From the NCBI GenBank assembly GCA_902797395.1, contig CADBSO010000034.1, positions 1 to 64,000 on the forward strand: a stretch of 64,000 bases of DNA, given 5' to 3'. The stretch is from an uncultured Spirochaetales bacterium. GTDB taxonomy: Bacteria > Spirochaetota > Spirochaetia > Sphaerochaetales > Sphaerochaetaceae. The notes under the pieces were generated by a model. It ran no database searches. It was not told the origin of the DNA and saw nothing but the letters and a program-made list of their open reading frames with translations. Shown here piece after piece: positions 45,801 through 53,560 of this stretch. The position numbers and the translations under genes are program-made. Every line of letters begins with the position of its first letter. Within the stretch, counting starts at the first letter, position 1.

Positions 45801-48246
45801 GAAATGCGGCGAGGAGTTTCCGGTTTCGCTGAAAGTATCTGCCCTTCCGGATGTCAGCGAGAACAGGAAAGTCTCTTGGAAAGTCAGCAACCCGATTATT
45901 GAAAACATATCGGAAGGCCGTTTCAAGGCTGTGGGCTCGGGCGATACCAGAATAACCGTTTCATCCGAGGTAGATCCTACTGTTACTGCCACTTGTGCTG
46001 TTAATGTGCTTCCGAGTGTTTCCGGAATCGAGGTTCAGAGCGATAAGATTGATGTCAGAATGGGCGAGAATCCGCGTCTTTCCGCTAAAGTCAGCGTTCT
46101 CCCGGATAAGGATTCCCATAAGAGCGTTACATGGAGTTCTGGAGATGAATCTATTCTCAGGATCAGTAGGGATGGGGTTGTTACTCCGATTGCTCCCGGA
46201 AATGCGAGAGTATTCGTGACTTCTTCTGCTGATGAGACGATAAGTGATCACATGGATGTGAATGTCCTTCCGCGAGTGGATTCGGTTAGGGTGGCCGAAG
46301 GTCTGGTTGATCTCAATATGGATTCCAGAGTGTACTTAGCCGCTGCCGTATCTGTTGATCCGGATGTAAGGGAATACAAGAGCGTGGAATGGTCGTCGAG
46401 CGATCCTTCCGTGGTTTCCGTAACTGCATACGGCGCATTGGTTCCGATTGCTCCGGGGCGTGCTGTTATTACCGCTAAATCAACGATTGACCCATCCAAG
46501 GCGACATTATGCCATGTCAATGTTTTCCCGAATGTCAGGTCGATATCGCTTGCAAGCGATTCGGCTAGCGTGAAAATGGGTGATACGGTGGTCATGTCCG
46601 TCAATGTCAAGGCTTCTCCGGATACGCCTGAATGCAAGTCTGTAAAATGGTCCGTGAGCGATTCGTCTGTGATAAAGGTTACGCAAGAGGGAGTGGTCAT
46701 ACCTGTTAATCCCGGCGTGGCGACTGTTACGGCTACTTCGGCTGTAGATCCGAATAGGAAAGCGACTTCATCCATAACGGTTCTTCCGGCAGTGCGCAAT
46801 GTTTCGCTTAGCGCGGACTCGGCTTTGATCAAAGTAGGAAATCTGTTACCGCTTGCATCTGCTGTTGCTGCGGATCCGAGCACAAAGGATTCTACGGATG
46901 TGGTTTGGACTACCAGCGATGCTTCGGTTGCGACTGTCGCGCAGAATGGAATTGTATCGGCTGCTGCTCCGGGCAGGACGGTGATTACCGCCACTTCCAT
47001 GGCTGATCCGTCGTATAAGGCTTCGTGCGAGATCACCGTGGCTCCTAATGTCAGGACGCTGACTCTGAGTTCGGATTCTCTTGTTGTGAAGGTCGGTGAG
47101 AGCGAAAGGCTTGTGGCTACTGTGGATGTTGCGCCGAATCTTGGCAAATACAGGGATGTCATATGGAAGTCCGAAGATGAGAGCGTGGCTAAGATTGATG
47201 ACTTCGGGAATGTGATTCCGGTTGCGCCTGGTGAAACCAGGATAGACGCCGTTTCGGTTGCTGATTTCGAGGCAAAGGCTTCCTGCAATGTGAAGGTGAT
47301 CGGCAATATTCATGACATTGCCGTATCCGTTCCGTCAGCTGTGGTATATGCCGGCAGCAAGCTTCCGCTTTCCGCTCGTGTTTCTACTACTCCGGATGCT
47401 GCTGTATTCAAGGATGTCATCTGGACATCCAGCAACCCTTCGGTTGCGCAAGTGGATTCCAATGGCGTATTGACGGGCAACACGGTCGGAACCGCTTATG
47501 TTACGGCTAGGTCGGCTTATGATCCTTCCAAAACCTCGGTTTGCCTTATTGATGTCAGGCTGGAGCCGATTTGCAGGGATTATATGATCAGGCTTCCTGG
47601 AAATGGAAAGAATGTGGCTCCGATTCTGGTTTGCCAATATGAGATAACACAGGGAATGTGGAAGAAGGTGATGGGAAACAATCCGTCATCGTTTGTGGTT
47701 TCCAGAGATAAGGGTGATCCTGATTATCTCCCTGTTGAAAGGGTTTCGTGGTATGATGCCATAGAGTTCTGCAACAGGCTTTCCGAATTGGAAGGGTATG
47801 AGAAATGCTATGTTGTGGATTCCGAATCAAATGTGTACTGCAACTTTGATTTGAACGGATACAGGCTGCCGACTGAGGATGAATGGGAGTATGCTGCGGA
47901 TGGTGATGCGAAATTCGAATTCTCAGGAAGCAATAACATTGACAGTGTCGCATGGCATAAGGGAAATTCAGACAATAGGACACATGAGGTCGGACTCAGA
48001 AATCCGAACGGTTTTGGAATATACGATATGTCTGGAAACGTTGCCGAATGGTGCTGGTGGCGCAAGGCCGAGGTTGGAAACGAGTTCGGCAGAAAGATCA
48101 GCAAGACTTCGCTTTCCGAGTATCCGATGCGCGGAGGCTCTTGGAATACCGACAGGAAGTTCGGAGCTTCGCATTATAGGAGCTTGAACAATTTCAGCCA
48201 TCCTCGGAGTTTTGTCGGGCTCAGAGTTGTCCGCATGGATAGGTAA
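42892..48246 (+). CDS. Very large secreted protein: low-complexity repeat region, eight Ig-like repeats and an FGE-like head
   Basis: 1,784 residues. A cleavable-type signal (VAAFSTALTPSVLFAS) with no lipobox Cys follows an AAAGGAG ribosome site. Residues about 60-870 are Ser/Thr/Ala/Asp-rich, including a poly-Thr run. They carry three copies of a module containing SDRY.NGYRSEYFYVST. Residues about 880-1560 contain eight BIG2-type Ig-like repeats. The final about 210 residues form an FGE-like domain (VSWYDAIEFCNRLSE, NGYRLPTEDEWEYAADG, IYDMSGNVAEWCWW, MRGGSWN, VGLRVVRM), without the catalytic cysteine pair. The mucin-like N-region may be glycosylated (inference). It follows the RND operon with a short gap, and its TAATG stop/start couples it to a cysteine desulfurase. 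Ligand unknown. Confidence 0.83.
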   Translation: MNFGRVKRIASLSVAAFSTALTPSVLFASDPVPESAISVSSESKLAEPPDIVAASVQEIVPENVSAHVSDKDSDRYFNGYRSEYFYVSTSDLEENAQDPVQSDRDSSDASNASTYSVNVAGTANVANVVVAANASDANISNASNAASSTTTTITTTTTTTKTTTTTTGQASKSDVSNATGVAQTSDAAGTTGAASATKSDKTTATSVKTTLTNGSDTAPAVVIGTTRPASEANAISVTGASGRVEETSAVSKADANGTVRTTISTTDKSVSTKSNASSESSSVVMPAPEGTVYLSAVDDPMVASASVSSASAGVSDRGSDKDSDRYSNGYRSEYFYVSTSDLEENAQDSVQSDRDSSGTLSASSYGVNAVGTSNAGDVTVVTTTRTTSTTSTTSATNTTSASSGSNATNTKGAANASDSTRTYETNNVASARSTADSSGASSIAASKNNASTDTIVIASGSTAGDKGASRTETITISDAGNASKATVSEADSDGADSNGAADSYYDVGYMSGYVPGSEIESVSDFKPVADSEYADTVPATFAVSASDGVVSGDSSSEAGFTDAADSETADLTVSENITTGPVATARTSQASARFAAGVTAAGPSSGIVYAGSLRPSASKSGAKDSKESSEPEKPAEREVSVEPVEIAASAEPAEVAVSAEPASVAEPAELDGIVPEITAAVVVGDAVAASAADIQVEEPAPASVVATTTDAVASGRSEADSDRYANGYRSEYFYVSTPDAEEGAGEQERGGDSAYGSAGLSASFSTIASTESTESTKSTGSADSVKPTEASEPSDASQSPATVELAAADKPADSPKASDSVQSADSSGLVAQTNSTESDKSDKSGESGESEKASDLGGVDKAAPVVLPEILPEGILYHDNRIAIKAGEKYDLKSKLLVVPHMDVPEGMLEWISDDFMVVDVDQNGMAVARDEGEACVTVRLAGDPLVSDICRVIVEPNIKAVSIPDSITVKCGEEFPVSLKVSALPDVSENRKVSWKVSNPIIENISEGRFKAVGSGDTRITVSSEVDPTVTATCAVNVLPSVSGIEVQSDKIDVRMGENPRLSAKVSVLPDKDSHKSVTWSSGDESILRISRDGVVTPIAPGNARVFVTSSADETISDHMDVNVLPRVDSVRVAEGLVDLNMDSRVYLAAAVSVDPDVREYKSVEWSSSDPSVVSVTAYGALVPIAPGRAVITAKSTIDPSKATLCHVNVFPNVRSISLASDSASVKMGDTVVMSVNVKASPDTPECKSVKWSVSDSSVIKVTQEGVVIPVNPGVATVTATSAVDPNRKATSSITVLPAVRNVSLSADSALIKVGNLLPLASAVAADPSTKDSTDVVWTTSDASVATVAQNGIVSAAAPGRTVITATSMADPSYKASCEITVAPNVRTLTLSSDSLVVKVGESERLVATVDVAPNLGKYRDVIWKSEDESVAKIDDFGNVIPVAPGETRIDAVSVADFEAKASCNVKVIGNIHDIAVSVPSAVVYAGSKLPLSARVSTTPDAAVFKDVIWTSSNPSVAQVDSNGVLTGNTVGTAYVTARSAYDPSKTSVCLIDVRLEPICRDYMIRLPGNGKNVAPILVCQYEITQGMWKKVMGNNPSSFVVSRDKGDPDYLPVERVSWYDAIEFCNRLSELEGYEKCYVVDSESNVYCNFDLNGYRLPTEDEWEYAADGDAKFEFSGSNNIDSVAWHKGNSDNRTHEVGLRNPNGFGIYDMSGNVAEWCWWRKAEVGNEFGRKISKTSLSEYPMRGGSWNTDRKFGASHYRSLNNFSHPRSFVGLRVVRMDR
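43091..43967 (+). repeat. Long near-identical direct repeat within the giant gene (two copies)
   Basis: About 117 bases at 43091-43213 recur at 43845-43967 with roughly nine differences, encoding the SDRY.NGYRSEYFYVSTSDLEENAQD module. A third, more diverged protein-level copy is near 45045-45130. This indicates recent internal duplication. Confidence 0.85.
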
Positions 48247-49394
48247 TGGAATGCGTATATTTGGATAACGCGGCTACAACAAAGCCGTTTAGTGAAAGCC
48301 TTGATTCCTTTGTTCGAGCGGAGCGGGATTCTTTTGCGAATCCGTCATCGTCTCATGCGCTCGGCAAGGAATCGAGGCGCTTTATTGAATCCAAACGCCG
48401 GATGATCGCCGAGATTCTCGGAATTGATGCCGGCTATTATAATGTGGTTTTCATCTCTAATGCCACTCAAGGAAACGAGATGATGCTCCAATCTCTTCTG
48501 AAGCGCCCCTATGGCAATGCGCTGATTGGAGCGGCAGAGCATAATAGCATCAGCGAGAATGGCGCGATATTGAAGCGCTTTGATAGAAAAGTTCATCGAA
48601 TCAGCTGCCCTAAGGGCTTTGCTGATGCTGATTCCATGATCCGCAAGCTTGACGAGGATGATAGGATACGCCTTGTATCGATAATGCAAACCAATAACGT
48701 CACTGGCAGCGTAAGCGATGTGTATTCGCTGGCTGAGTCAGCTAAGAGGTTGCGTCCCGAAACGGTGTTTCATTCCGATTGCGTGCAAAGTCTGAATTTG
48801 GGAATAATTGATTTTCATCAGGCTCGGAAGAGCGGAATAGATGCCATGACATTTTCGTCGCACAAGAGCTATGCGCCTAAGGGGACGGGGCTTTTGGTGA
48901 TAAGAAAAGGCTTGCTTCCGTCTTTATCGATTGGGGGCGGGCAGGAAGGCGGTATTCGCGGAGGAACAGAGGCGGTCGGGCTGATATCCGCATATGCCGC
49001 GGCCTTGGATAAGCTGTTCTCCATCAAGAGCGAGTATAACGCCAGATCGCAGCGGTTGTGCAAAATGTTTTTGGACTCGATTCGCGACATTCCGTCTTAT
49101 AAGGTTCTCAGGGATGGTTGCGGTGAATACAGCAGCGGAATTGTTGCTTTATGCTCGCGTAAATTGCCTTCAGAGGTTTTGCAGCGCATTTTGAGCGATA
49201 AGGGGATAATGGTTTCAGTGACATCCGCTTGCAGCAGCAATGCCATGAAAGGCAGTGATAACAAACTTGCTCTTATGGGTTATGATCCGGCGATTGCAAA
49301 AAACACCATAAGGCTTTCTTTTGGGATTTCCAATACTGAGGATGATATAAGGCGGACCGTAAGCGCGCTGGCTGATATAGATAAGGAATATTGA
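48246..49394 (+). CDS. NifS/IscS-like cysteine desulfurase
   Basis: 382-residue PLP-dependent class V aminotransferase-fold enzyme that releases sulfur from cysteine for Fe-S clusters or thio-modification. It has YLDNAATTK, FANPSSSHALG, a TFSSHKSYAPKGTG motif with the PLP lysine, IGGGQEGGIRGGTE and the catalytic-Cys loop SVTSACSSNAM. The start ATG shares one base with the stop of the giant secreted protein (TAATG), so its translation depends on that gene or an internal promoter. No scaffold or thiouridylase gene is adjacent, so the acceptor cannot be named. A hairpin of the AGAAGCGC type lies just downstream. Confidence 0.88.
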   Translation: MECVYLDNAATTKPFSESLDSFVRAERDSFANPSSSHALGKESRRFIESKRRMIAEILGIDAGYYNVVFISNATQGNEMMLQSLLKRPYGNALIGAAEHNSISENGAILKRFDRKVHRISCPKGFADADSMIRKLDEDDRIRLVSIMQTNNVTGSVSDVYSLAESAKRLRPETVFHSDCVQSLNLGIIDFHQARKSGIDAMTFSSHKSYAPKGTGLLVIRKGLLPSLSIGGGQEGGIRGGTEAVGLISAYAAALDKLFSIKSEYNARSQRLCKMFLDSIRDIPSYKVLRDGCGEYSSGIVALCSRKLPSEVLQRILSDKGIMVSVTSACSSNAMKGSDNKLALMGYDPAIAKNTIRLSFGISNTEDDIRRTVSALADIDKEY

Positions 49395-49424
49395 AGAGGT
49401 TTTTCGAAGAGCGCCTTGATTTGA

Positions 49425-49462
49425 AAAGGCGCTTCTGATATTTGGTTTTCAGAAGCGCCTTT
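49425..49462. terminator. Perfect 14-base hairpin between convergent genes, minimal AGAAGCGC element
   Basis: AAAGGCGCTTCTGA and TCAGAAGCGCCTTT form a perfect stem around a ten-base loop, between the cysteine desulfurase and the minus-strand phosphatase gene. The arms are exactly the terminal inverted repeat of the dispersed element with no internal part. It probably acts as a bidirectional terminator. Confidence 0.7.
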
Positions 49463-49500
49463 AAGAAATGCTGATTGTTATTTGTTTGGTGCAATCCTGA

Positions 49501-50601
49501 CTATCTGCACAATCTGTTGTGGATCACCTTGATGTTCGTATCGTTGAGCCCTGCGTTCTCCTTCAGGTAATTTGCCGCTGCTTCCGCAAGATTGCATTTG
49601 CGGGCATCATCGATGGTTCCGGTTTTCGAAAAGAACATTATCTGTTTGTGTATCGTCTGCTTTGCAATGCTGTCATATCTGGCGGAATCTTTTGTCACGC
49701 CATATAGGTTCTCGTATGTTTTCATATAATCCGCTATCAGCTCATCCGCATTCGCTCCGCATAGGGCAGAGAGTATCATGCAGACGAATCCGGTGCGCTC
49801 TTTTCCTTCTTTGGAGCATATGAGCCACGGGGTTTCGCTCATTGCCAGGAAACGCAGCCCTCTTCCGAGTTTTTGGTTGAAATCGCCTGACCTGAAATCG
49901 GTTGTGGTGCTTAATGCCATGGAATTCGTGGCCGAGTAGTGGCTTGAATAGTAATAAGGGTAGGATTTCGTTTCGCTTTCGCTGTCGGAAAGGTTGAGTA
50001 CGGTTTTGATTCCGACTCTTCTTGATAAGTCGTCTGCATAAAGATATCGGCCGAGTCTGTGATCAAGCGGACTTGACGAGCGATAAAGCCTGTTGGCTTT
50101 GATTTCCCCCGAAATGATGCGCCTGAAATTGGCGAATGTCTCATCTGACTCATAGTCTTCGCGCTTATTGGTCATTTTTGTTTCGACTGATTTGTTGTTC
50201 GTTTCTATCAGATATCCGGCTTTTTGCGCTATTTCAAATGAAACTTGCGTTTCCTTGGCCGCATCGTAGGTTTTGACGAAGTCGCCGGAATTTATCGCAA
50301 TGGTTATGTATCCGTTTGATGGCATAACAATCGGCATGCTGACATCAACATCCTGATAACTGGAGCTGTATGGCGCATTCAGTTCCGTATTATTCAACTT
50401 GATTTTCACGATATCGCCGATCGTGAAACCTTTTGCTTCGAAATCCGACTGTGTTATATCTGTGATCGCATCGCCATATTTTCCTACTTCGGAAACCTTG
50501 CCGATTTTCAAGTGCGCGTTTGTCGCGCAGGATGCTGCGAAAACTGCCAATAGGATTATAAGGCAGGCGAGGTGATAATGGAATCCGTTTGTTTTCTTCA
50601 T
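49501..50601 (-). CDS. Lipoprotein with a tyrosine/dual-specificity-phosphatase-like domain and altered P-loop
   Basis: 366 residues. The signal ends AVFAASC. An N-terminal beta-rich region (about 30-150) precedes a DSP/PTP-like domain. Its recognisable order is RLYRSSSPLD, VGIKTVLNLSDSESE, a LRFLAMSETPWLICSKEGKERTG loop region and ADYMKTYENLYGV, as in bacterial protein-tyrosine or inositol-phosphate phosphatases. The usual HCxxGKDRTG loop reads CSKEGKERTG. That leaves six rather than five residues between Cys and Arg, or equivalently Ser at the nucleophile position with Cys at the His position. It may be inactive or use altered chemistry. The ATG at 50601 starts the signal and follows GGAG. 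Transcribed alone toward the desulfurase gene. Confidence 0.72.
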   Translation of the reverse strand: MKKTNGFHYHLACLIILLAVFAASCATNAHLKIGKVSEVGKYGDAITDITQSDFEAKGFTIGDIVKIKLNNTELNAPYSSSYQDVDVSMPIVMPSNGYITIAINSGDFVKTYDAAKETQVSFEIAQKAGYLIETNNKSVETKMTNKREDYESDETFANFRRIISGEIKANRLYRSSSPLDHRLGRYLYADDLSRRVGIKTVLNLSDSESETKSYPYYYSSHYSATNSMALSTTTDFRSGDFNQKLGRGLRFLAMSETPWLICSKEGKERTGFVCMILSALCGANADELIADYMKTYENLYGVTKDSARYDSIAKQTIHKQIMFFSKTGTIDDARKCNLAEAAANYLKENAGLNDTNIKVIHNRLCR

Positions 50602-50743
50602 CGTTTGCTCCTGTTTGGCAAAAGCCATGCGGCGATTGCTATTACATATTATCATATTATAGTGAATGGAGTTTTTGGTGTCTAGATGTTTGTCAGCGGT
50701 TTGGCGGATGCGGCTTGATTATTGGAGAAATTTTATTTATATT

Positions 50744-51463
50744 ATGAATGTTATGTTGGATTTGCAGTTGCTTGAAAAATATTTTGATGAGTCCTCCGGC
50801 TCGGATGCGGATAGCATTGCGAGCGCCTTGAAGCCGTTCGGATTGACGGATGAGAGTCATATCCGAGCGGTTTGCGAACTTGAGGGAAAGTGCCGCAGAA
50901 GCAAGGTTTCCGTATCCAAAAGCATCAATAGGGTGGGGGATACTGAGATCGCTTTTTGCGTTTCGTTCTCGGTGTTTGATGGTTTTGCAATCAGGTTTCA
51001 AGTTCAGGCAAGCATATTCGACGATTACATCGAGGATGAGTTCACTGTGACTCTGAATGGAGTCAGCAAGTATCGCGGGACGAAATTCATGGCAGCGGTT
51101 AATGAGACCGATGCCTTAGTCGAGGAGGGAATCGGCAAGCGCGAGGGGTACATGGACTCCTCCGATTATAAATGCAGCCTGTTCAAGATAAAATATCTGT
51201 ATTCGTTCAAAAAGCTTCTTGAGGACAAGAGCATTGACAAATCGAAAGTCGAACGGTTCCTCAAGGGGGTCAAGTGCAGCAATGTTTTTGTTACAGACTC
51301 TTTCGTCCGCAGCCTTTATTCGTTTGATGGCGGTGATTTTTCCGTGGATATGTTTGATGATGGTCGGATCGAGTTGAAGTCACGTATCGGTGAAAAGGAG
51401 TTCGCATTCGCTGGAAATGATATGTGCGTTTGCTTCAGGCATCTTTTTGAGGTGATTTGCTGA
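50744..51463 (+). CDS. Hypothetical protein of unknown function
   Basis: 239 residues, no signal peptide or membrane segment, mixed alpha/beta with a lysine/aspartate-rich stretch (LEDKSIDKSKVERFLKGVK). I do not recognise it. The start is uncertain: ATG at 50744 follows GGAG by about 11 bases, ATG at 50753 is possible, and the frame is open further upstream without a ribosome site. It is divergent from the phosphatase-like gene with a short AT-rich gap. A dispersed repeat starts five bases after the stop. Codon structure looks real over the full length. Confidence 0.6.
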   Translation: MNVMLDLQLLEKYFDESSGSDADSIASALKPFGLTDESHIRAVCELEGKCRRSKVSVSKSINRVGDTEIAFCVSFSVFDGFAIRFQVQASIFDDYIEDEFTVTLNGVSKYRGTKFMAAVNETDALVEEGIGKREGYMDSSDYKCSLFKIKYLYSFKKLLEDKSIDKSKVERFLKGVKCSNVFVTDSFVRSLYSFDGGDFSVDMFDDGRIELKSRIGEKEFAFAGNDMCVCFRHLFEVIC

Positions 51464-51467
51464 ACGG

Positions 51468-51645
51468 GCTCTTCCAAAACCCTCAGAGTCCAACCAACTT
51501 GCGTTTTCAGACTTGGAAATTGTCTGGAAACGACAAAATATGACAGTGTTATGCTTCTCTTTTTCTCTTTAAAAGAGTGAATCATGTAGCTTTCGCTCCT
51601 TGAATCCATAGGCGATCTTTGTTCGGCAGGTTTTCAGAATCGCCC
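51468..51645 (+). repeat. Dispersed intergenic repeat, diverged full-length copy
   Basis: Starts GGGCTCTTCCAAAACCCTC then AGAGTCC and ends CAGGTTTTCAGAATCGCCC. Ends and the TGAATCCATAGGC segment match the 7346-7505 copy. The pepF promoter overlaps its right edge. Confidence 0.65.
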
Positions 51646-51674
51646 TTGAATAAATCATGTATTTATAAGATAAT
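51646..51674 (+). promoter_or_regulatory. Probable pepF promoter, nearly leaderless
   Basis: TTGAAT at 51646-51651 and GATAAT at 51669-51674 with a 17-base spacer. The -10 ends ten bases before the pepF ATG, which has no visible ribosome site, as at rseP. Confidence 0.4.
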
Positions 51675-51684
51675 TCTATACACT

Positions 51685-53472
51685 ATGATAAAGCGAAAAG
51701 AACAGAAAATTGAAGATACTTGGAAATTGGATGATATTTTCTCCGATATCGCTGGGTTTGATGCGGCGATGGCGGAGGCTGTTGGCATTTCACAGCAGAT
51801 AAAATACCTCGAAGGCAAGCTGAAGGACAGCAAAGCTGTTCTCGAGCTCATGTCATTGGATGATAAGCTTGGCATCCTTATGGAGAAATTGGGTGGCTAT
51901 GCGTATATGAAAGTAAGCGAGGATGGTTCGAATCAGGAGAATCAGGCGCTTTATGCGAAATATGTGAACTTTGCCGCGCAGATTTCCGAAAAGCTCTCGT
52001 TTGTCGTTCCTGATCTCATGGAATTGGGTGAGGATAAGCTCAGAAAGATCATAGACGATGAGAAATTTGCTCAGTATAAGGTTTATCTTTCAAGGTTGCT
52101 GAGGGAGAGAAAGCATGTTTTGTCAAAGCCTGAGGAAAGGCTGATGTCATTGCAGTCTCCGGTTGGAGGGATGTTCTCGCAGGGGTTTGATGATCTTACT
52201 GATGTTGATTTTAAATTCCAGAGCGTTGGCGGAAAAGAGCTGACTAATTCGACTTTCGGGATTTTTTTGAGATCGGGCGATCAGAAGATAAGAAGGGATG
52301 CGTATTTGAAATATTATAAGAGGTATGATGAATATAAGCATCTCATCGCAAGGCTTTACGAGGGGAGCATCAGGCAGAATATTTTCACATCCAAGGCGCG
52401 CGGTTATGATTCTGTTTTGGATAGGAGCCTTTATGCTGATGATGTGACTAGAGAAGTATATCTCAATCTGATTCAAGCCGCTCATAAGGGGTTTGACAGC
52501 CTTCATAGGTTCTACGAGATAAAGAGAAAGGCTTTGGGCTTGAACAAGCTCAACCATTATGATGTATATGCGCCCATAGTTCCCGATTTCAAGAAGACCA
52601 CTTCATATGATGAGGCGTGCAGGATTGTCCGCGATGCGCTTGCGCCGCTTGGCAAGGACTATCAGGATACGATCTATAAGGGCATTACAATTGAAAGATG
52701 GGTTGATCGTTATGAGAATGAGGGTAAGGCTTCAGGCGCGTATTCCAATGGAGCGTATAAGACATTGCCTTATATAATGATGAACTACAAGGAAGATCAT
52801 TATCGCGACATATTCACGCTGGCTCATGAGGGCGGACATTCCATGCATTCGTATTATAGCGTGAGGAACAATCCGTTTTCCTGCTATGATTACAGCATTT
52901 TTGAGGCTGAGGTTGCAAGCACATTCAACGAGAGGCTTCTTTCACGGTATCTCTACGATAATGCGTCGTCCGATGAGGAGAAGTTGTATCTTCTGGCGAA
53001 TGAAGCGGATGATATTGTCGCTACTTTCTTCAGGCAGACGATGTTCGCCGAGTTCGAGCATAAGATTTATAGCGTTGCCGAGAATGGCAATCCGGTTACG
53101 CTTGATGTTATAACCAAAACATATGGAAAGCTCCTCAGGCAGTATTTTGGCAGCAATGTCGGAATAGTCATGTCGAAGGCTTCGCTGGAGGCATTGCGTA
53201 TTCCGCATTTCTACAGGCCGTTCTATGTCTACAAGTATGCTACAGGCATTACCGCGGCGATTCTGTTGTCAGAGAAAGTGCTTGCTGGCGGAGATGATGC
53301 CAGAGAGGATTATCTGGCTTTTCTCAAGCGTGGTGGCAGCCTTTTCCCGCTTGACAATCTCAGGAAGGTCGGTGCGGATCTTAATGACAGCAGGTCTTAC
53401 GAAGCCATACTCAATCGTTTCAACGAGGTGCTTGATAAGATAGAGGAGCTTTTGAACAAAGGGCGCTTCTAA
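51685..53472 (+). CDS. pepF: Oligoendopeptidase F (M3 metallopeptidase)
   Basis: 595-residue cytoplasmic zinc peptidase that degrades short peptides. The N-terminal helical PepF domain is followed by the catalytic domain with HEGGHSMHSYYS (HExxH) near residue 382 and the third-ligand motif FEAEVASTFNE about 25 residues later. Length is normal. The ATG at 51685 gives the family start (KRKEQKIEDTWKLDDIF); an in-frame upstream extension lacks family similarity and a ribosome site. The last codons and stop (GGG CGC TTC TAA) lie inside a dispersed repeat, so the C-terminal GRF is repeat-derived. Confidence 0.93.
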   Translation: MIKRKEQKIEDTWKLDDIFSDIAGFDAAMAEAVGISQQIKYLEGKLKDSKAVLELMSLDDKLGILMEKLGGYAYMKVSEDGSNQENQALYAKYVNFAAQISEKLSFVVPDLMELGEDKLRKIIDDEKFAQYKVYLSRLLRERKHVLSKPEERLMSLQSPVGGMFSQGFDDLTDVDFKFQSVGGKELTNSTFGIFLRSGDQKIRRDAYLKYYKRYDEYKHLIARLYEGSIRQNIFTSKARGYDSVLDRSLYADDVTREVYLNLIQAAHKGFDSLHRFYEIKRKALGLNKLNHYDVYAPIVPDFKKTTSYDEACRIVRDALAPLGKDYQDTIYKGITIERWVDRYENEGKASGAYSNGAYKTLPYIMMNYKEDHYRDIFTLAHEGGHSMHSYYSVRNNPFSCYDYSIFEAEVASTFNERLLSRYLYDNASSDEEKLYLLANEADDIVATFFRQTMFAEFEHKIYSVAENGNPVTLDVITKTYGKLLRQYFGSNVGIVMSKASLEALRIPHFYRPFYVYKYATGITAAILLSEKVLAGGDDAREDYLAFLKRGGSLFPLDNLRKVGADLNDSRSYEAILNRFNEVLDKIEELLNKGRF

Positions 53473-53560
53473 AAATCTCAGAGTCCGAACCTGCCGGATG
53501 CCTTTTCGGCCATGAAACCGGCGAAAAGCTTCGGAATGCGGCACCTGATCTAATACCAGA
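53461..53560 (+). repeat. Dispersed intergenic repeat overlapping the pepF stop codon
   Basis: The first 33 bases match 7346-7378 with a single mismatch. Similarity weakens but continues for about 80 bases (…CCTGCCGG versus CCTGTCAG, then GCCAT.AAA). The right terminus with AGAAGCGC is not visible, so the copy is truncated or diverged, and the end given is approximate. Confidence 0.65.

Noticed and set aside
17919-48246. FGE-like heads as active formylglycine-generating enzymes
   Set aside because: The cysteine pair needed for catalysis is absent in all four, and no sulfatase gene is nearby.
17919-48246. Diversity-generating retroelement acting on the FGE-like heads
   Set aside because: No reverse transcriptase gene, template repeat or duplicated 3' segments with A-specific differences are in the window; the heads are diverged throughout.
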